From the NCBI GenBank assembly GCA_036924085.1, contig JAVGWX010000002.1:86792204-86856203 (forward strand): DNA of 64,000 nucleotides. Reading direction: 5' to 3'. Below the pieces are notes generated by a model. The model saw nothing but the letters and a program-made list of their open reading frames with translations. It was not told the origin of the DNA and made no database searches. Origin of the DNA: Ariolimax columbianus. Lineage: Eukaryota > Mollusca > Gastropoda > Stylommatophora > Arionidae. This document shows positions 45,325 through 57,305 of the stretch, piece by piece. Within the stretch, counting starts at the first letter, position 1. Each line of letters begins with the position of its first letter. Both the position numbers and the translations under genes were made by a program.

Positions 45325-46491
45325 TAGCTTTGCAACCATACTTTCCCCGGAACCAAAAACACTTTGGTTTCCGGAAGCTGCCCGCAGAGTCATCGAAGAA
45401 ACTCATGCGGATCGCTAGTCGGCATCGTTTATGGTCAGAACTAAAACGGTATCTGATCGTCTTCGCGCCTCTGACTTTCGTTCTTGATTAATGAAAACAT
45501 TCTTGACAAATGCTTTCGCAGTAGCTCGACTTGCGGAGATCCAAGAATTTCACCTCTAACGCCGCAATACGAATGCCCCGTTTTTCCCTGTTAATCATTA
45601 CCTCCAGTTCCGAAAACCAACAAAATAGAACCGAGGTCCTGTTCCATTATTCCATGCACCATTATTCAGGCAGCCGAGGCCTGCTTTGAACACTCTAATT
45701 TTTTCAAAGTAAACGCGCCGGCCACCCAGGACGCTCAGCGAAGAGCACCCGCGGGAGAGAACCGGTAGACGGTAGGGCAGGAGACAACGGGCAGTGAACA
45801 GGAGCGAGACGGGCCGCGCGCCTGCGCCTGAGATCCAACTACGAGCTTTTTAACTGCAAATTCTTTAATATACGCTATTGGAGCTGGAATTACCGCGGCT
45901 GCTGGCACCAGACTTGCCCTCCAATAGATCCTCGTTAAAGGGTTTAAAGTATACTCATTCCAATTACGGGGCCTCGAAAGAGTCCCGTATTGTTATTTTT
46001 CGTCACTACCTCCCCGTGCCGGAAGTGGGTAAGTTGCACGCCTGCTGCCTTCCTTGGTAGTGGTAGCCGTTTCTCATGCTCCCTCTCCGGAATCGAACCC
46101 TGATTCCCCGTTATCCGTTACAAACATGGTAGGCATGTCACGTACAATCGACATTTGATAGGGCAGACATTTGAAAGATGCGACGCCGGCACATGAGGCC
46201 ATGCAATCAGCACAAAGTTATCCAGAGTCACCAGTGGGGAGCCGCAATCCCGCGAGGGGAAACGACGATTGGTTTTGAACTAATAAAAGCGCTCTTTCCG
46301 TGAGGGTCGGAGCTTGGTAAGCATGTATTAGCTCTAGAATTGCCAGTTATCCAAGTAGGATCGTATCATCTAAGGAACCTCGACTGGTTTAATGAGCCAT
46401 TCGCGGTTTCACCGTGAGACAGTGTGAACTTAAACATGCATGTTTCAATCTTTCAGACAAGCATATGACTTCTGGCAGGATCAACCAGATA
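45219..46491 (-). rRNA. 18S rRNA, 5' two thirds (truncated)
   Basis: The minus strand starts ATCTGGTTGATCCTGCCAG at about 46,490 and proceeds through ATGCATGTTTAAGTTCACAC, CAGCAGCCGCGGTAATTCCA, CTCGTAGTTGGATCTCAGGC, AGAGGTGAAATTCTTGGATC and GGAATTGACGGAAGGGCACC, then stops near the position 1,200 helix (GCTTAATTTGACTCAACACG). The universal core is well preserved, with a GC-rich V4 insertion; overall it resembles molluscan 18S. The last third (including the 3' minor domain) is missing, so this copy cannot be functional. Confidence 0.93.
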
Positions 46492-47122
46492 TCTGTCGGA
46501 GACGTACGAACCACACACACCGGTCGGAGGAGGAAAGTGGTGTAAAAAGCCTCGATGGGACGGCCGCAGGGACCGACTGATGGACGGACGGTTGTTCCGT
46601 CCCTCACTCCGTCGACCTAGGACCGCCTGACATGGGCCCCTACACACACCAGACGACCGACCGACATGGCTCGCTCGGGGAGGGATGGCAGCGCTCTGTG
46701 CAGAACGGATCCCAACGGCCCCGGCGATGAATTTCACAGGGACAAGAGACAATTTTGGCCTGCCTGCCTGCCCTTCTTCCGAGGGTTGGTCGGGCGAGGA
46801 AAGGGCCTTTAGGATGTATTCCTGCTTTCTATTTGTCGGTCACAAGCTCTTTGCGAGAGTCTGACCACCAGCGAGCCGAAATGTCGAGCTCTGCTATAAG
46901 CCTTCGAAAAAGCACCACTGACTGTAAAAGTTTCTCGATACGGGCCACAGTAACGCACCTCTGCCGAGGACACGACACCACAAACCACAAACCACGTCCC
47001 GCTACCTAGCCGGGGAGAGGCGGGCGAGCGTTTTCGGCAAGCCTGCGCTCTCACTCCGCCCGGTGGGACTGAGATCGCTGTACGATTACTGGGTGAGTCA
47101 ATCGCGGCGGCGAGAGAACTAC
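46492..47122 (-). other. Putative 5' external transcribed spacer of rDNA
   Basis: The roughly 630 bp immediately 5' of the 18S copy on the minus strand are GC-rich (in contrast to the AT-rich surroundings) and have no recognisable gene. Position and composition fit 5' ETS; there is no independent sequence signature, so the call rests on context. It ends where the interrupted LINE-D resumes. Confidence 0.6.
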
Positions 47123-47138
47123 CCCAGATTCCTCGCCA

Positions 47139-47310
47139 AACGACTTCACACTGGTGTTGAATATTCTAACTTTCGTGATAATTATTGACTTCTCTGGATC
47201 TCCATATGCCAATCTTGTCTTTTCTATTCTAATCGTTGTGTATGTATCTGCACCTCTTAATGTGTCAATTGTGTTGCCAAAATAGTTAAAGTTATCCACT
47301 TCTTCCAATT
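47139..47310 (-). pseudogene. LINE-D relic, RT motif E/thumb part
   Basis: The minus frame reads MEEVDNFNYFGNTIDTLRGA, DTYTTIRIEKTRLAYGDPEK and VRIFNTSVKSFGEE, matching RTE/Jockey-like thumbs (EVxxFxYLGxxIDxxGGxDxDIxxRIxKAR...). The next expected residues (GEET-RTTK) lie at 43.78-43.93 kb beyond the 3.2-kb composite insertion. Confidence 0.8.
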
Positions 47311-47799
47311 GCTTAACACAATCCTAAAAACTTGGCTGTACAGGTAAATTAATCACCGTAACGATAGATCGTGTTATTCCTCAGCATTCACCTTCGCGCC
47401 TCAACATAATCACTTTAATAAACACAACAATCAATCCTAGGTTGAGGACATCGTCATACAATTTCGTGAATAAGGAAGTAGTCTGCTGCCAAGAGTCACT
47501 CCTTTTATCCCTATGCAGGTAGATTGACAGGTATGCTTCAAGTGTTAAGCTGTTATGACGTCAGTGTCAATAGTACGCAGTCAAAAGTGTTATTCTTGAA
47601 TGTATTATATGTTATATGTCATGTGGTGTGTCCGATACTATGTCGGTATAGCAAGAGTCTTCAAGCTTTAAAGTACAAAGTCCATTTCATAAATGTTACT
47701 CATGTTCGCTGTTCAAAGCAAAAAAATTAGCTTACAAAACGAAAGAAAAAGTTGTGACTTGATCTTGTTTGAGTAAGCAGAATAATGTTTCTCAATTCT
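47311..47799. other. Unassigned interval
   Basis: No feature recognised. Confidence 0.3.
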
Positions 47800-47945
47800 T
47801 CGATATTTGTAATGCAGGGTACGGTGTCGTTTTATTTGCACCTTATGATCTAGCGCATCCGACGTCAGCACGAATGTTTGGAGGCTTACTTCTCGTACAG
47901 CTATGACCTTTCCCAATCTGAACATATACATGTTTGGTTTGTGGC
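47800..47945 (-). mobile_element. SINE relic with shared core
   Basis: The minus strand shows GTGCTGACGTCGGATGCGCT, AGATCATAAGGTGCAAATAAA and ACGACACCGTACCCTGC, a diverged copy of the core shared by SINE-a and SINE-b. The head is not recognisable as a tRNA and no GAA tail is present. Confidence 0.6.
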
Positions 47946-48309
47946 TTTGTAAGCCCTCATTCCCACCCCCTTTCTGCCCTTCCCCAATACACCTCTTCTA
48001 AATTAGCATGATAGTATTTGAGACGACAGATACATGGGACAATAACTTAGAATGGATCTTGTATTTGCATTGGCAAATAATATTTAACAAGTAAATATGT
48101 TGATCCTTAGGAAATTGTATGACGACATAAATTATTTAATAAACAGCAAATGAGAAATCAGATTATTATTATGTCTTTCGATTTATTTATTTGTACCTGA
48201 TGTTTGCAAATATTTACCACAAATGAGAATTTGCCCAAGTTCTGGAACTGGAACTAAATAGAATTCAAGAACTTAAGTAAAACAAATCAAAGAAATGCCA
48301 AAAAGAAAC

Positions 48310-48760
48310 TTGCAGTCATGAACATCGGACAGTCATTCATTGTGTAGTATGTCCCTTACAGAACATCGCTCCCATCACAAACTATTTGTAAGACACTTGA
48401 TCTCAAATATTCGGCCTGCTCCAGAGTCATGGCCAATCATTCCTTGACATCTTGGTGGTATCGCTTTCTTGGTCTGTACCCTTTCTCATGGCATCATACC
48501 TTCCATTACCGTTTTCTTGAGAACATCCGTAGTGTCATTTGATGTTGTCAAAGTATTTAAATTTTCTGTTTATGATGGAATTTGTTCTCCTCTATGCCCA
48601 ACTTTGTATTTGTTTCTTCTTTGTTTTGGCCCACAGTATTCTAATGACCTTTATATTGCATTTTGACGCGAAGGACGCGACTTTCATTATTTGGATTCGG
48701 GTAACTGTCCATGTTTTGTAGCCATATACTGCCACTGAAAAAACATAGGTTCTCTAAATT
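48310..48760 (-). pseudogene. Non-LTR retrotransposon C-terminal relic
   Basis: Homologous to the relic at 41.55-41.99 kb, same strand: the plus strand shares GTAGCATGTCC/GTAGTATGTCC, CCCATCACAAACT, CTTGATCTC, CATTCCTTGACATCTTGGTG and CACCATACCTTCCATTAC-like blocks. Translation is more decayed. Only the polymerase C-terminus and some upstream sequence remain. Confidence 0.7.
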
Positions 48761-49170
48761 TTCATTGTTGCTATGTTAATTTTCTGCCAAAATTTCCTCA
48801 GATTATGTAGCTTCCTCATTACCATTGTCTATCTCCTTATGATTTTCGTTGTGCAGTCGCCATTGTTGCCAGTTCTCTAGCCCATATATTCGAAGCACAT
48901 ATTTACAAATAAAGGAGGTAAAAGCATAAATTAAATCTACAACCTTCCATTACAAGTCTTTAATAAACATCAGATAGAACTAAAAAAAAATATACCAGAA
49001 TGGGCGTTTTCTCACTGTTTGGCGAAAGAAAGGACATAATATCAGCAGGTTCTCACATATATTCAAAAAATGAATGGTCCTATTTACTATAGGCTGGTAA
49101 TTGGAAATGACTATAGAAACCAACAAGTCAAGACGTTTGTCACAAGACGGCTTGGGGACGGCTTGGATTG

Positions 49171-49512
49171 GCTTCGTTCTCAATTTAACACTACCAAACT
49201 CTAAAAGGGCTTAAGTAGCAGAATGTAGTCCAGAGAACGGAATGTGTTGTGTCGTAGTTTACAGCATGACTGCGATATTTGCACATTTCGGTTATACACA
49301 TCCGACTTCAGTAAGCATTTCTTAAGTACCGGGTTAGCATATATTCTTCGATCTCTTCTCAATAGCCAGTCTGCCCTGCTGCAGCCTGTTATCCAGGATC
49401 ACCGCGTGGAGGTGTAGAAGGGTCTTGACAGCTCTGGTTCGCAACCCTGATACTAGCAGTCAGCTTTGGATCGCTGACCGATGCAGCTCATGCGCTGCTT
49501 AGCATCTTGATC
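49171..49512 (-). mobile_element. SINE-b copy 3
   Basis: About 340 bp, similar along its length to 43.43-43.77 kb in the same orientation (plus strand: GGCTTAAGTAGCAGAATGTA, GTCCAGAGAACGGAATGTG, ACATCCGACTTCAGTAAGCA, TACCGGGTTAGCAT, CTGCAGCCTGTTATCCAGGA, CAGCTCATGCGCTGCTTAGC). No GAA tail survives at its 3' end (49,171), where it joins AT-rich sequence. Confidence 0.8.
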
Positions 49513-49739
49513 CTATTAATGGGAATGATGTCATTTCTATGAAATTTCACAAAAACTGTAGAACTGAGTAGTAACTAACAGACACAAATCTTCTAATATT
49601 TTTAAAAAAGGTGAACGAGACGGTACTAAGACAAGTACGTTGGCACCCACATAAGATCTGATTGGAGATGCATTTATCAAATAAAGAACAATATAGACGA
49701 GGCAAAATCAGTTTTCGAGAGTATGAGGTGCAGTGTGTA

Positions 49740-50178
49740 CAACAAAAGATAATCAATAGGTGGATTCAGTACTGGCATACGGCAGCGAGTCATGGACAAT
49801 CAACAGGCAAGCACATAGATTATCTCAGGCAGCGGGAATGAGGTTTTACATAAGAATCTAGAGGATTGCATGAACTGCAAAGAAAGCTTACATCGTGATA
49901 CGTGAGAAGCCCAGACACAAACACATATTACGACAACAATCAGGACAAGGCAGCCATCCGTTTTTGGGAATGTCATGAGGATAGGCGGGTTAGAACACAG
50001 CGGGCAGAATCACAGTAACGAGGGACAGAGTGAGGCAAAGAGAGGAAATATTGGACAGCTTGAAGGCATGACATGGTTCAAGTCTACGGCTGAGTTGAAA
50101 ACAGATAAGCGTGATAAGAGAAGTGGTGATCCATTGTCGTGAGCTCCAACCGGCAAGCACTTGATTATGATTACGAGA
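49740..50178 (+). pseudogene. Non-LTR retrotransposon C-terminal relic
   Basis: Forward frames give MRFYIRI, ACTAKKAYIV, KHILRQQSGQGSHPFLGMS, and near the end RKRGNIGQLEGMTWFKSTAE with a last HCRELQPASTLDYD. The pattern (MRFYRRIL ... FFGHVMR ... GRQRxxxLDSL) is a polymerase end, ending next to the hAT relic on the other strand. Confidence 0.6.
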
Positions 50179-50184
50179 TAGAAC

Positions 50185-50880
50185 TGACGTCTCAAGCAAC
50201 CAGAACGAAAATGAGAATTGACTACAAATGTTCATCAGATAAATTTGCTCGATAGAAAGACTCGACTTCAATTTTACTTTTCTACACTTTGTACCAAAAA
50301 CAGCCATAAATCCACAAGAAAATCTCTTCAAATTTGGAAAATGATAAGGCATCAAGCATCAATTTATAAAATTCTATCAGATTCCATTCCTTGTCTTTTC
50401 TTTCAGCTTGTCATCTGGTGGGAGATCAATACTTTCCATTTGGAAATGACTTTGGAGTATTTCAAAATTTCAGCGAAATGCATTTTGAAACAGTCTAATT
50501 TCATCTGCTTATCCATCAAAACCTGAAAATAGCACCTGAAATTGTTTTCATACGTCAGAAATAATTTCTTTTGAAAAAAGATCGTTCTTCATCACTTTCT
50601 CTGGGACACTTTTCACATTAAAAGAAACGCTACAAGTTGTGAGCTTACACCTGATCTTCAAGTAGTACCAGTTTGACCGTGAATGCTTAAACTTCTGAGA
50701 ATCGATCACAAATAAATTGGTTTCTAAAAACCAATAAATCCAATAAAACGGCAAACCCAATTGATGCACATGACCTGTCACGTCTGAAGTAAAAAACGGT
50801 ACACATTTCCAAAGCCAGTTAATGTTTGAAAAAGTGGCCATGGTCGATTTTTCTCTGTTAGAAATGAATCAATAGTCTCT
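50185..50880 (-). pseudogene. hAT-family transposase relic
   Basis: The minus frame 50,548-50,841 reads WLWKCVPFFTSDVTGHVHQL (compare FLTDVTxHLNxLN of GTF2IRD2/SCAND3-type hAT transposases). Further on MDKQMKLDCFKMHFAEILKY and, at 50,175-50,355, MPYHFPNLKRFSCGFMAVFG then SSLSIEQIYLMNICSQFS, comparable to the hAT dimerisation block (FPxLKxxAxxxxxxFGTTYxCE...LTDExL). Frames are interrupted by shifts and the Cys-Glu of the conserved YxCE is lost. Confidence 0.6.
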
Positions 50881-50904
50881 TTGAGCGGAGAGAACAACGA
50901 TAGA

Positions 50905-51020
50905 TAATGTCAACAGCTAAGCTATCTCAGTGCTGCATAACATATGTCCACAGCTTAGCTATCTCAGTGCTGGATAACATATTTCCACAGCTAAGCTATC
51001 TCAGTGCTGGATAACACAAG
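50905..51020. repeat. 35-bp tandem repeat, three copies
   Basis: Unit CCACAGCTAAGCTATCTCAG plus TGCTGGATAACATAT, three nearly identical copies at about 50,910, 50,950 and 50,985. Confidence 0.85.
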
Positions 51021-52109
51021 TAAAATAAATATCTCAGAGTGATTTTCTAGAAAATCAAGAAACCGATCAACGAGTAAGCCTTGTGGTCGAATAAATGGCA
51101 TTGCGGAAACAACAGATTTCATGACCTAAGATACATCACCATATTTAAAACACAATCATCGTTGATGGATAATGCAATTTTAAAAAATGGTTTTAGGGAA
51201 TTCACAAACCTCAAATAATATTGTTCTTTGTTCGAACAAAACTTGTTCATCCACCCAGAAATGTTTGCTCCCCCATCAATTGTGGGGGGCATTAAATGCA
51301 CCATTTACACCACTCATGGATATTGGTTCGAGTAGTTGTCACCAACATCTATCAATTTATCAGTGTGAAAGAATACCAATGAAAACCTCGTACTTTGCCA
51401 ACGATTTTATGACCAATTCAATTCAAGTTCCGTATCCGTAGCAAAGGTTGGCTGTAATGGCCTGTATTGCTTTCAGTTAAGTCTCGTGTCTATCTATGTG
51501 ATCAATATATTTCTCTTGTCTAACTGCAATGGCATGTCTCCCATGTCAAAAACATCGCTATTTGTTTTTGTTTTCTTTCCACGAAATGCGACACATTCTT
51601 TCGAGGACCTATTTTGCTTTCCAATTCTTTGGGCAAAGTCTATGTTTCTGTACGGTATTATGACATTGAATATATATACCACCTGATGACCTATATAGCT
51701 TCCTATATCCTCAATTCTAGCATTTCAGTACTGGCGCAAGAATGGCAATGTTAAACGCATTTCCGTTCTTCTGGACCAGGTATGTCTCATCCATTTTGAT
51801 GATAACTTTGTCGGTGAAGAAGGGATTGCTTTTTTTTGCCAACATATAAACATATAGGATACTTTGTAACTGACCTTGATGAAATCTCCATTGTCAGTTT
51901 GCTCGTTTCAAAAATTTGTTTTAATGGTTTTCTTAGTTGGTGCGCGCGTGATGTTATCTTGTAAGAGGCCGGATGTGGCCTGTGGGCGGTAGTTTGGAGA
52001 CGTCTGATATAAAGGATAATTAGTCAATGTAAATAATACTACTAATTAATACAGCTAATTTCAGCCGTCTAAGAACATAGTAAAGATCAAAACCTGTTCA
52101 TAAACATAA
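51021..52109. other. Unassigned interval
   Basis: No firm feature. It may continue the hAT relic upstream, but no transposase motif is readable. Confidence 0.3.
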
Positions 52110-52320
52110 TTAAAACAAAGATAATGTCCACCGACAAAACACAATGTCAGCATAAATTAACAGTGGGTAGTGAGGAAATAGATCAGGTCATACATTTTGA
52201 ATATCACTTCATCCACAACATCAGTGTCTGCTTGAGAAGTACCTTTCCAAATCTTCTGCCTCAAGCACAAATAATCTGGGACAAAGCGAATGAATCTGAT
52301 GTGATTATACAGACATAATT
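52110..52320 (+). pseudogene. Non-LTR RT motif D/E fragment
   Basis: The frame reads KIMSTDKTQCQHKLTVGSEE, IDQVIHFEYHFIHN; compare KTKVMS...LxGxxIEQVxxFxYLGxxI in RTE/CR1-like polymerases. Only about 40 residues of resemblance remain. Confidence 0.5.
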
Positions 52321-52789
52321 AACAATATGATTGACCCCAGCTATACCCGCTGGGTATAATATCAATTCTGAGGTAACTAACCAATCTGGCAACGATAAAT
52401 GCCCCAAGTTCCTCAGCCTTCAACAAAATCTGTTTCAATCAGTTATGTTTATAGAGTTTCTATTCAGTCCAACACTGTGGAGCCACAGTGAATAATGTGA
52501 ATTTATTGTCCCGAACTCATCCAATATCTGCATTCCTCAGATATCTTCTCCTACTTCTTCTCCCTCAGTTTCCTGTGAGAGCAAATTATTCTCTTCGTTA
52601 CCCCTGGACCATGTTTTGTTTTTGGATGCTTTCCGTCTAGCCTCGCATGAAAGGTCCACAATCAAAAGGTGTTAGGCCTGTGTGAACGGTGAAGTCAGTA
52701 ACGCCCTCTGAAGTATTTCCTATCACAAGTTTTCAAGTATCATGAATTCTTTTGATTCACTTCAAAGCTAAATCAGTTGATCCATTTAT

Positions 52790-52965
52790 TCACTTATAAA
52801 CGATTTAAGTTTAGCTATAAACTTCCAAAATAAATTTATTCACGTCAAAACGATTTAAGTTTAGCTATATACTTCCAAAATATATTTATTCACGTCAAAA
52901 CGATTTAAGTTTAGCTATATACTTCCAAAATATATTTATTCACGTCAAAACGATATTGGTCTATC
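52790..52965. repeat. ~51-bp tandem repeat, three to four copies
   Basis: Unit TTTATTCACGTCAAAACGAT plus TTAAGTTTAGCTATATACTTCCAAAATATA; the last two full copies are identical, the first more diverged. Confidence 0.85.
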
Positions 52966-53123
52966 TATTTGCACACTTAAGAGCTCTGTCAGTTATATCT
53001 ACATAACACATTTCAAAATTAAGCACCATAGTCTTTTTATTGAAAAACTATCAAGAAAGCTGCCTGCACACTTCAAAGCTAAACCATTAAATCTATCTAT
53101 CTATACACTTCAATACTCTATCA

Positions 53124-53125
<2 letters not shown>

Positions 53126-53185
<60 letters not shown>
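53126..53185. repeat. (TA)n microsatellite
   Basis: Pure TA run of about 57 bp followed by imperfect TATG/TACA repeats to ~53,260. Confidence 0.97.
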
Positions 53186-53189
<4 letters not shown>

Positions 53190-53739
53190 GTGTACATATG
53201 TACATATGTATATATGTATTCATGTAGATGTGCACGTATGTATGTATGTATATACTTCAAAACTATGTCAGTATACCTTTCTACACACCTCACATCTCTA
53301 TAAGTATGTATATATTTATGAACACTACACTGCTCTGTCAGTTTTATATATTTATTCAATTCATATTTCTTCTCAGTCGATCTATTTATTATCTTCAAAA
53401 CGATATCCCCATCAGTATCAACACTTGTACCCCTCCCAGCAAACCACGAGTCTACAACAAAAACACATACTCCTGTCTGAGTCTCAGATATTTCGTCTTC
53501 ACTGTATCTTTCATGTTTTTTTCCCTAGCATCTCCGTGTGTTGTTTGTCCTGAGTTTACTTCCCCTGCACTTTGATTCCTGAACATAGACTGTATGGCAA
53601 ATGTTATCAATGGTTGTCTTCAATCTGTGTCCCTCCCAAATACATTGCCTTTGCATAACGTCAAACTGCACTGGTTTATGCCTGGTACTTCCCAACAGTT
53701 TCACGCAATTGATCTTATCATATTTTGTTCAATCTTTCT

Positions 53740-53945
53740 AGTCTGCCTGGGGTCAGATAAGATATTGACCAGACGTCGCGCCAGAGTCAGCCACAAAATA
53801 CTGACCAAACCCACTTTCTCTTTCAGGTAGCGTTGCGTGGAAAAAGACTGTTTTCAAGACAGTCTGACTGACGACATGTGGATCGATGTGATCCTCATAG
53901 TTGTGGTAAACGTCATGCAGATGAAGCCATCCATAGAACAACCAT
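53740..53945 (-). repeat. Dispersed repeat related to 34.89-35.06 kb
   Basis: The minus strand carries GAGGATCACATCGATCCACA, GTCGTCAGTCAGACTG, GAAAGTGGGTTTGGTCAGTA and GTCTGGTCAATATCTTATCT, in the same order as 34,930-35,080. Here the GGTCAGTAT segment is not expanded. Element type unknown. Confidence 0.65.
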
Positions 53946-54209
53946 CTTAATCAGCACACTCGCGGTGAGAGGAAAGCTACTATAACCCGTCACTTAACGC
54001 ACTTTTTAGGGCGCCCCAAAAAATGAACGTACTTATTTGTGGGCATTATACAAGAACAACAAATAAAATCTTCCTAAGTTTCTATATGCAAGTGTTTAAT
54101 TTTGTAGGCTGATGTTTTTGTTGTTCTCCTTGTTTCAGATTAAACCAAAAGAAGGGAAACTACATAGTGAGTAAGTATGTCCTTTGCAAAGCGTATATGC
54201 CTATGAACA

Positions 54210-55490
<1,281 letters not shown>

Positions 55491-55924
55491 CCAGTGTAAA
55501 CATGTTATGTTGTTAACAAATATGTTATAATTCATAGAGGAGGTATATAAAATGAAAGGGGGACAGTGAATGACATTTATATAGTTTTGGAATTGCCTTC
55601 GATAGAATACAACATACAGAATTACATTTCACATGTGATCGCACCGTAAAACTAACCAGTGGTTGACAAGCGGGACACAGCAGGATTTGAACAATTATAT
55701 TAGAGTTGAATATATTTGTTTTTGTGTGGGGATTAACTAATACTATTGAATGTTCATATGTTTGAATATGCAATGAAATGTCATCTCTCCTTTTGTACTC
55801 TTGTTTATGAATGTATCTTTAGCTCCTACTTTGCCTACATTGCTTCCAAGATAATGGAATGATTCCACATCTGGAACGAGTGTCTCCAAATACAAATATG
55901 ATTGTCGTTAGTTGCATTTGTATG

Positions 55925-56074
<150 letters not shown>

Positions 56075-56507
56075 GCCGGTTCAAATAAAAATGGATCCAG
56101 TGGCTTCATTACGAACATTAAAGTTACATCATCTGAAGTGACATAATTAAATATTGCAATTTTTATTAAGCAGATATGCCAAAAGGTTAATTAGAAAAAA
56201 GTCGCCGTAGGCATTTCGACACGCATCCCACTGTTTGGATAGACGGTGGATGCCTTTTAAAAAAAAGACTTTGGTTGCTCTTTAAACCACTTGGTCACCG
56301 AGATCATGACGTCTGGAACGGAGTTGACTCTTTGTCCCTTTAGATATTGTGTTAAAGGTGCGAACAAAAGTCACAAGGGGCATATTGCGGCTATATGATG
56401 GATGTGGCAGTACTTCTTACCTATTCAGTGCTAACGCTTTCTGAGCAATGTTCGCGACATGTCAACGCGTATTGTCGTGCAATAGAATCACACCACGCGA
56501 AAACATG

Positions 56508-56842
56508 CGAAGCTACCATGTGAGGGATTACGGTCGAACGCCTCTAAGCCGGAATACCGCCCAATATCTCAGCACCACTGCGATGGGAGGATTCGATATG
56601 GTCGGGACCTGGGGCTTGCGCCTCAGCCCCACCCGATCGAGACGCAGAAAGAGGTGTCTGCCGTTCGCCGATCAAAGCGGGCGGGTAGCTGCTCGATATT
56701 CACCCCATTCGGCGATGAGGTGCGAAACCACCAACAGAAGACTTAGTTCTTGGTCGGGGTGTCGTAAACAGTAGAGCAGCCACCTCACTGTGAACTGTCG
56801 AGATTCAGCCCCTGACCATGAGATATTTCCGCACACCAGGCG
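56508..56842 (+). rRNA. 28S rRNA 3'-terminal fragment (pseudo) at the 5' end of LINE-A copy 7
   Basis: It begins GCGAAGCTACCATGTGAGGG and continues ACGCCTCTAAGCCGGAATAC, GGGACCTGGGGCTTGCG, the GTCGTAAACAGTAGAGCAGC block and TGTCGAGATTCAGCCCCTGA near the 28S 3' terminus, followed by about 10-30 bp before the leader. About 330 bp in sense orientation relative to the LINE. It includes a part (GGTGTCTGCCGTTCGCCGAT onward) that is missing from the copy at 44.45 kb. Confidence 0.87.
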
Positions 56843-57300
56843 AACAACATCTCCGTGTCATTACCAGGCTTGTCCCCTGGTTAAATGCACTCCTGCTTCG
56901 ATCTCTACCTCTGTATGCTATCAGCCATACCAATGGACACATAAGAGATGCAGGCTAGCTGACATTGCACATCTGTCCTATAATGTCAACCTCCAAGGTG
57001 GCAGGGAATGCTAGGCGTACCATCACTGCAGAGAAGCCGAGAAAATAAAGGGAGCAAAGAGAAACCCCACTCACATGCATATGCTACGTTTTTGGCAGGA
57101 CGTGACGATCCTGGGATACAGACACACTGGACTGCCTCTCTTCCGGGTTAGTACAAACCAGTACATAGTCCATAGCATATCTCATATATCATCACCGCAC
57201 CCTATAGACAGTAGTGAAGACTCGTTAGTCCTGTAAGACAACTTCCATAAGAGAGACAACTCTGATCACAAACAACTGCTGCCTATGGGGCAAATTATAT
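56843..57300 (+). promoter_or_regulatory. LINE-A 5' leader (untranslated)
   Basis: About 450 bp between the 28S fragment and the endonuclease, shared with 44,079-44,451 (-). It starts with an inverted repeat ACCAGG-CTTGTCC-CCTGGT (56,863-56,881) that can form a short hairpin and that also occurs at 44,672-44,690. No frame longer than ~75 codons and none conserved, so it is a 5' UTR. Whether it carries an internal promoter cannot be judged by eye. Confidence 0.7.
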
Positions 57301-57305
57301 TGACC

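Larger units (their letters stand above)
43927..47122 (-). mobile_element. 3.2-kb composite retroposon: rRNA + LINE-A leader + SINE core + GAA tail
   Basis: Minus-strand order: putative 5' ETS (47,122-46,492), 18S 5' two thirds (46,491-45,219), rearranged 18S/28S pieces (45,218-44,659), 28S 3' region (44,658-44,454), LINE-A-type leader (44,451-44,079), SINE core (44,078-43,955), then CGTACGATGAAGAAGAAG tail (about 43,950-43,929). It separates two halves of one RT thumb (LINE-D). The plus-strand flanks end TCTCCTCGCCA (to 43,926) and GATTCCTCGCCA (to 47,138), a degenerate target duplication of at least 9 bp. I infer one target-primed insertion beginning at the GAA tail and ending in pre-rRNA sequence. 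A template switch, or an RNA that already joined these parts, would both fit. Confidence 0.7.

Noticed and set aside
45219..46491. Functional 18S rRNA gene
   Set aside because: The last third is missing and the 3' side is joined to scrambled 28S and retroposon sequence inside a bounded insertion.
46389..47054. Short open frames in the GC-rich block
   Set aside because: They lie in 18S and presumed ETS; high GC lowers stop frequency and no protein domain is visible.
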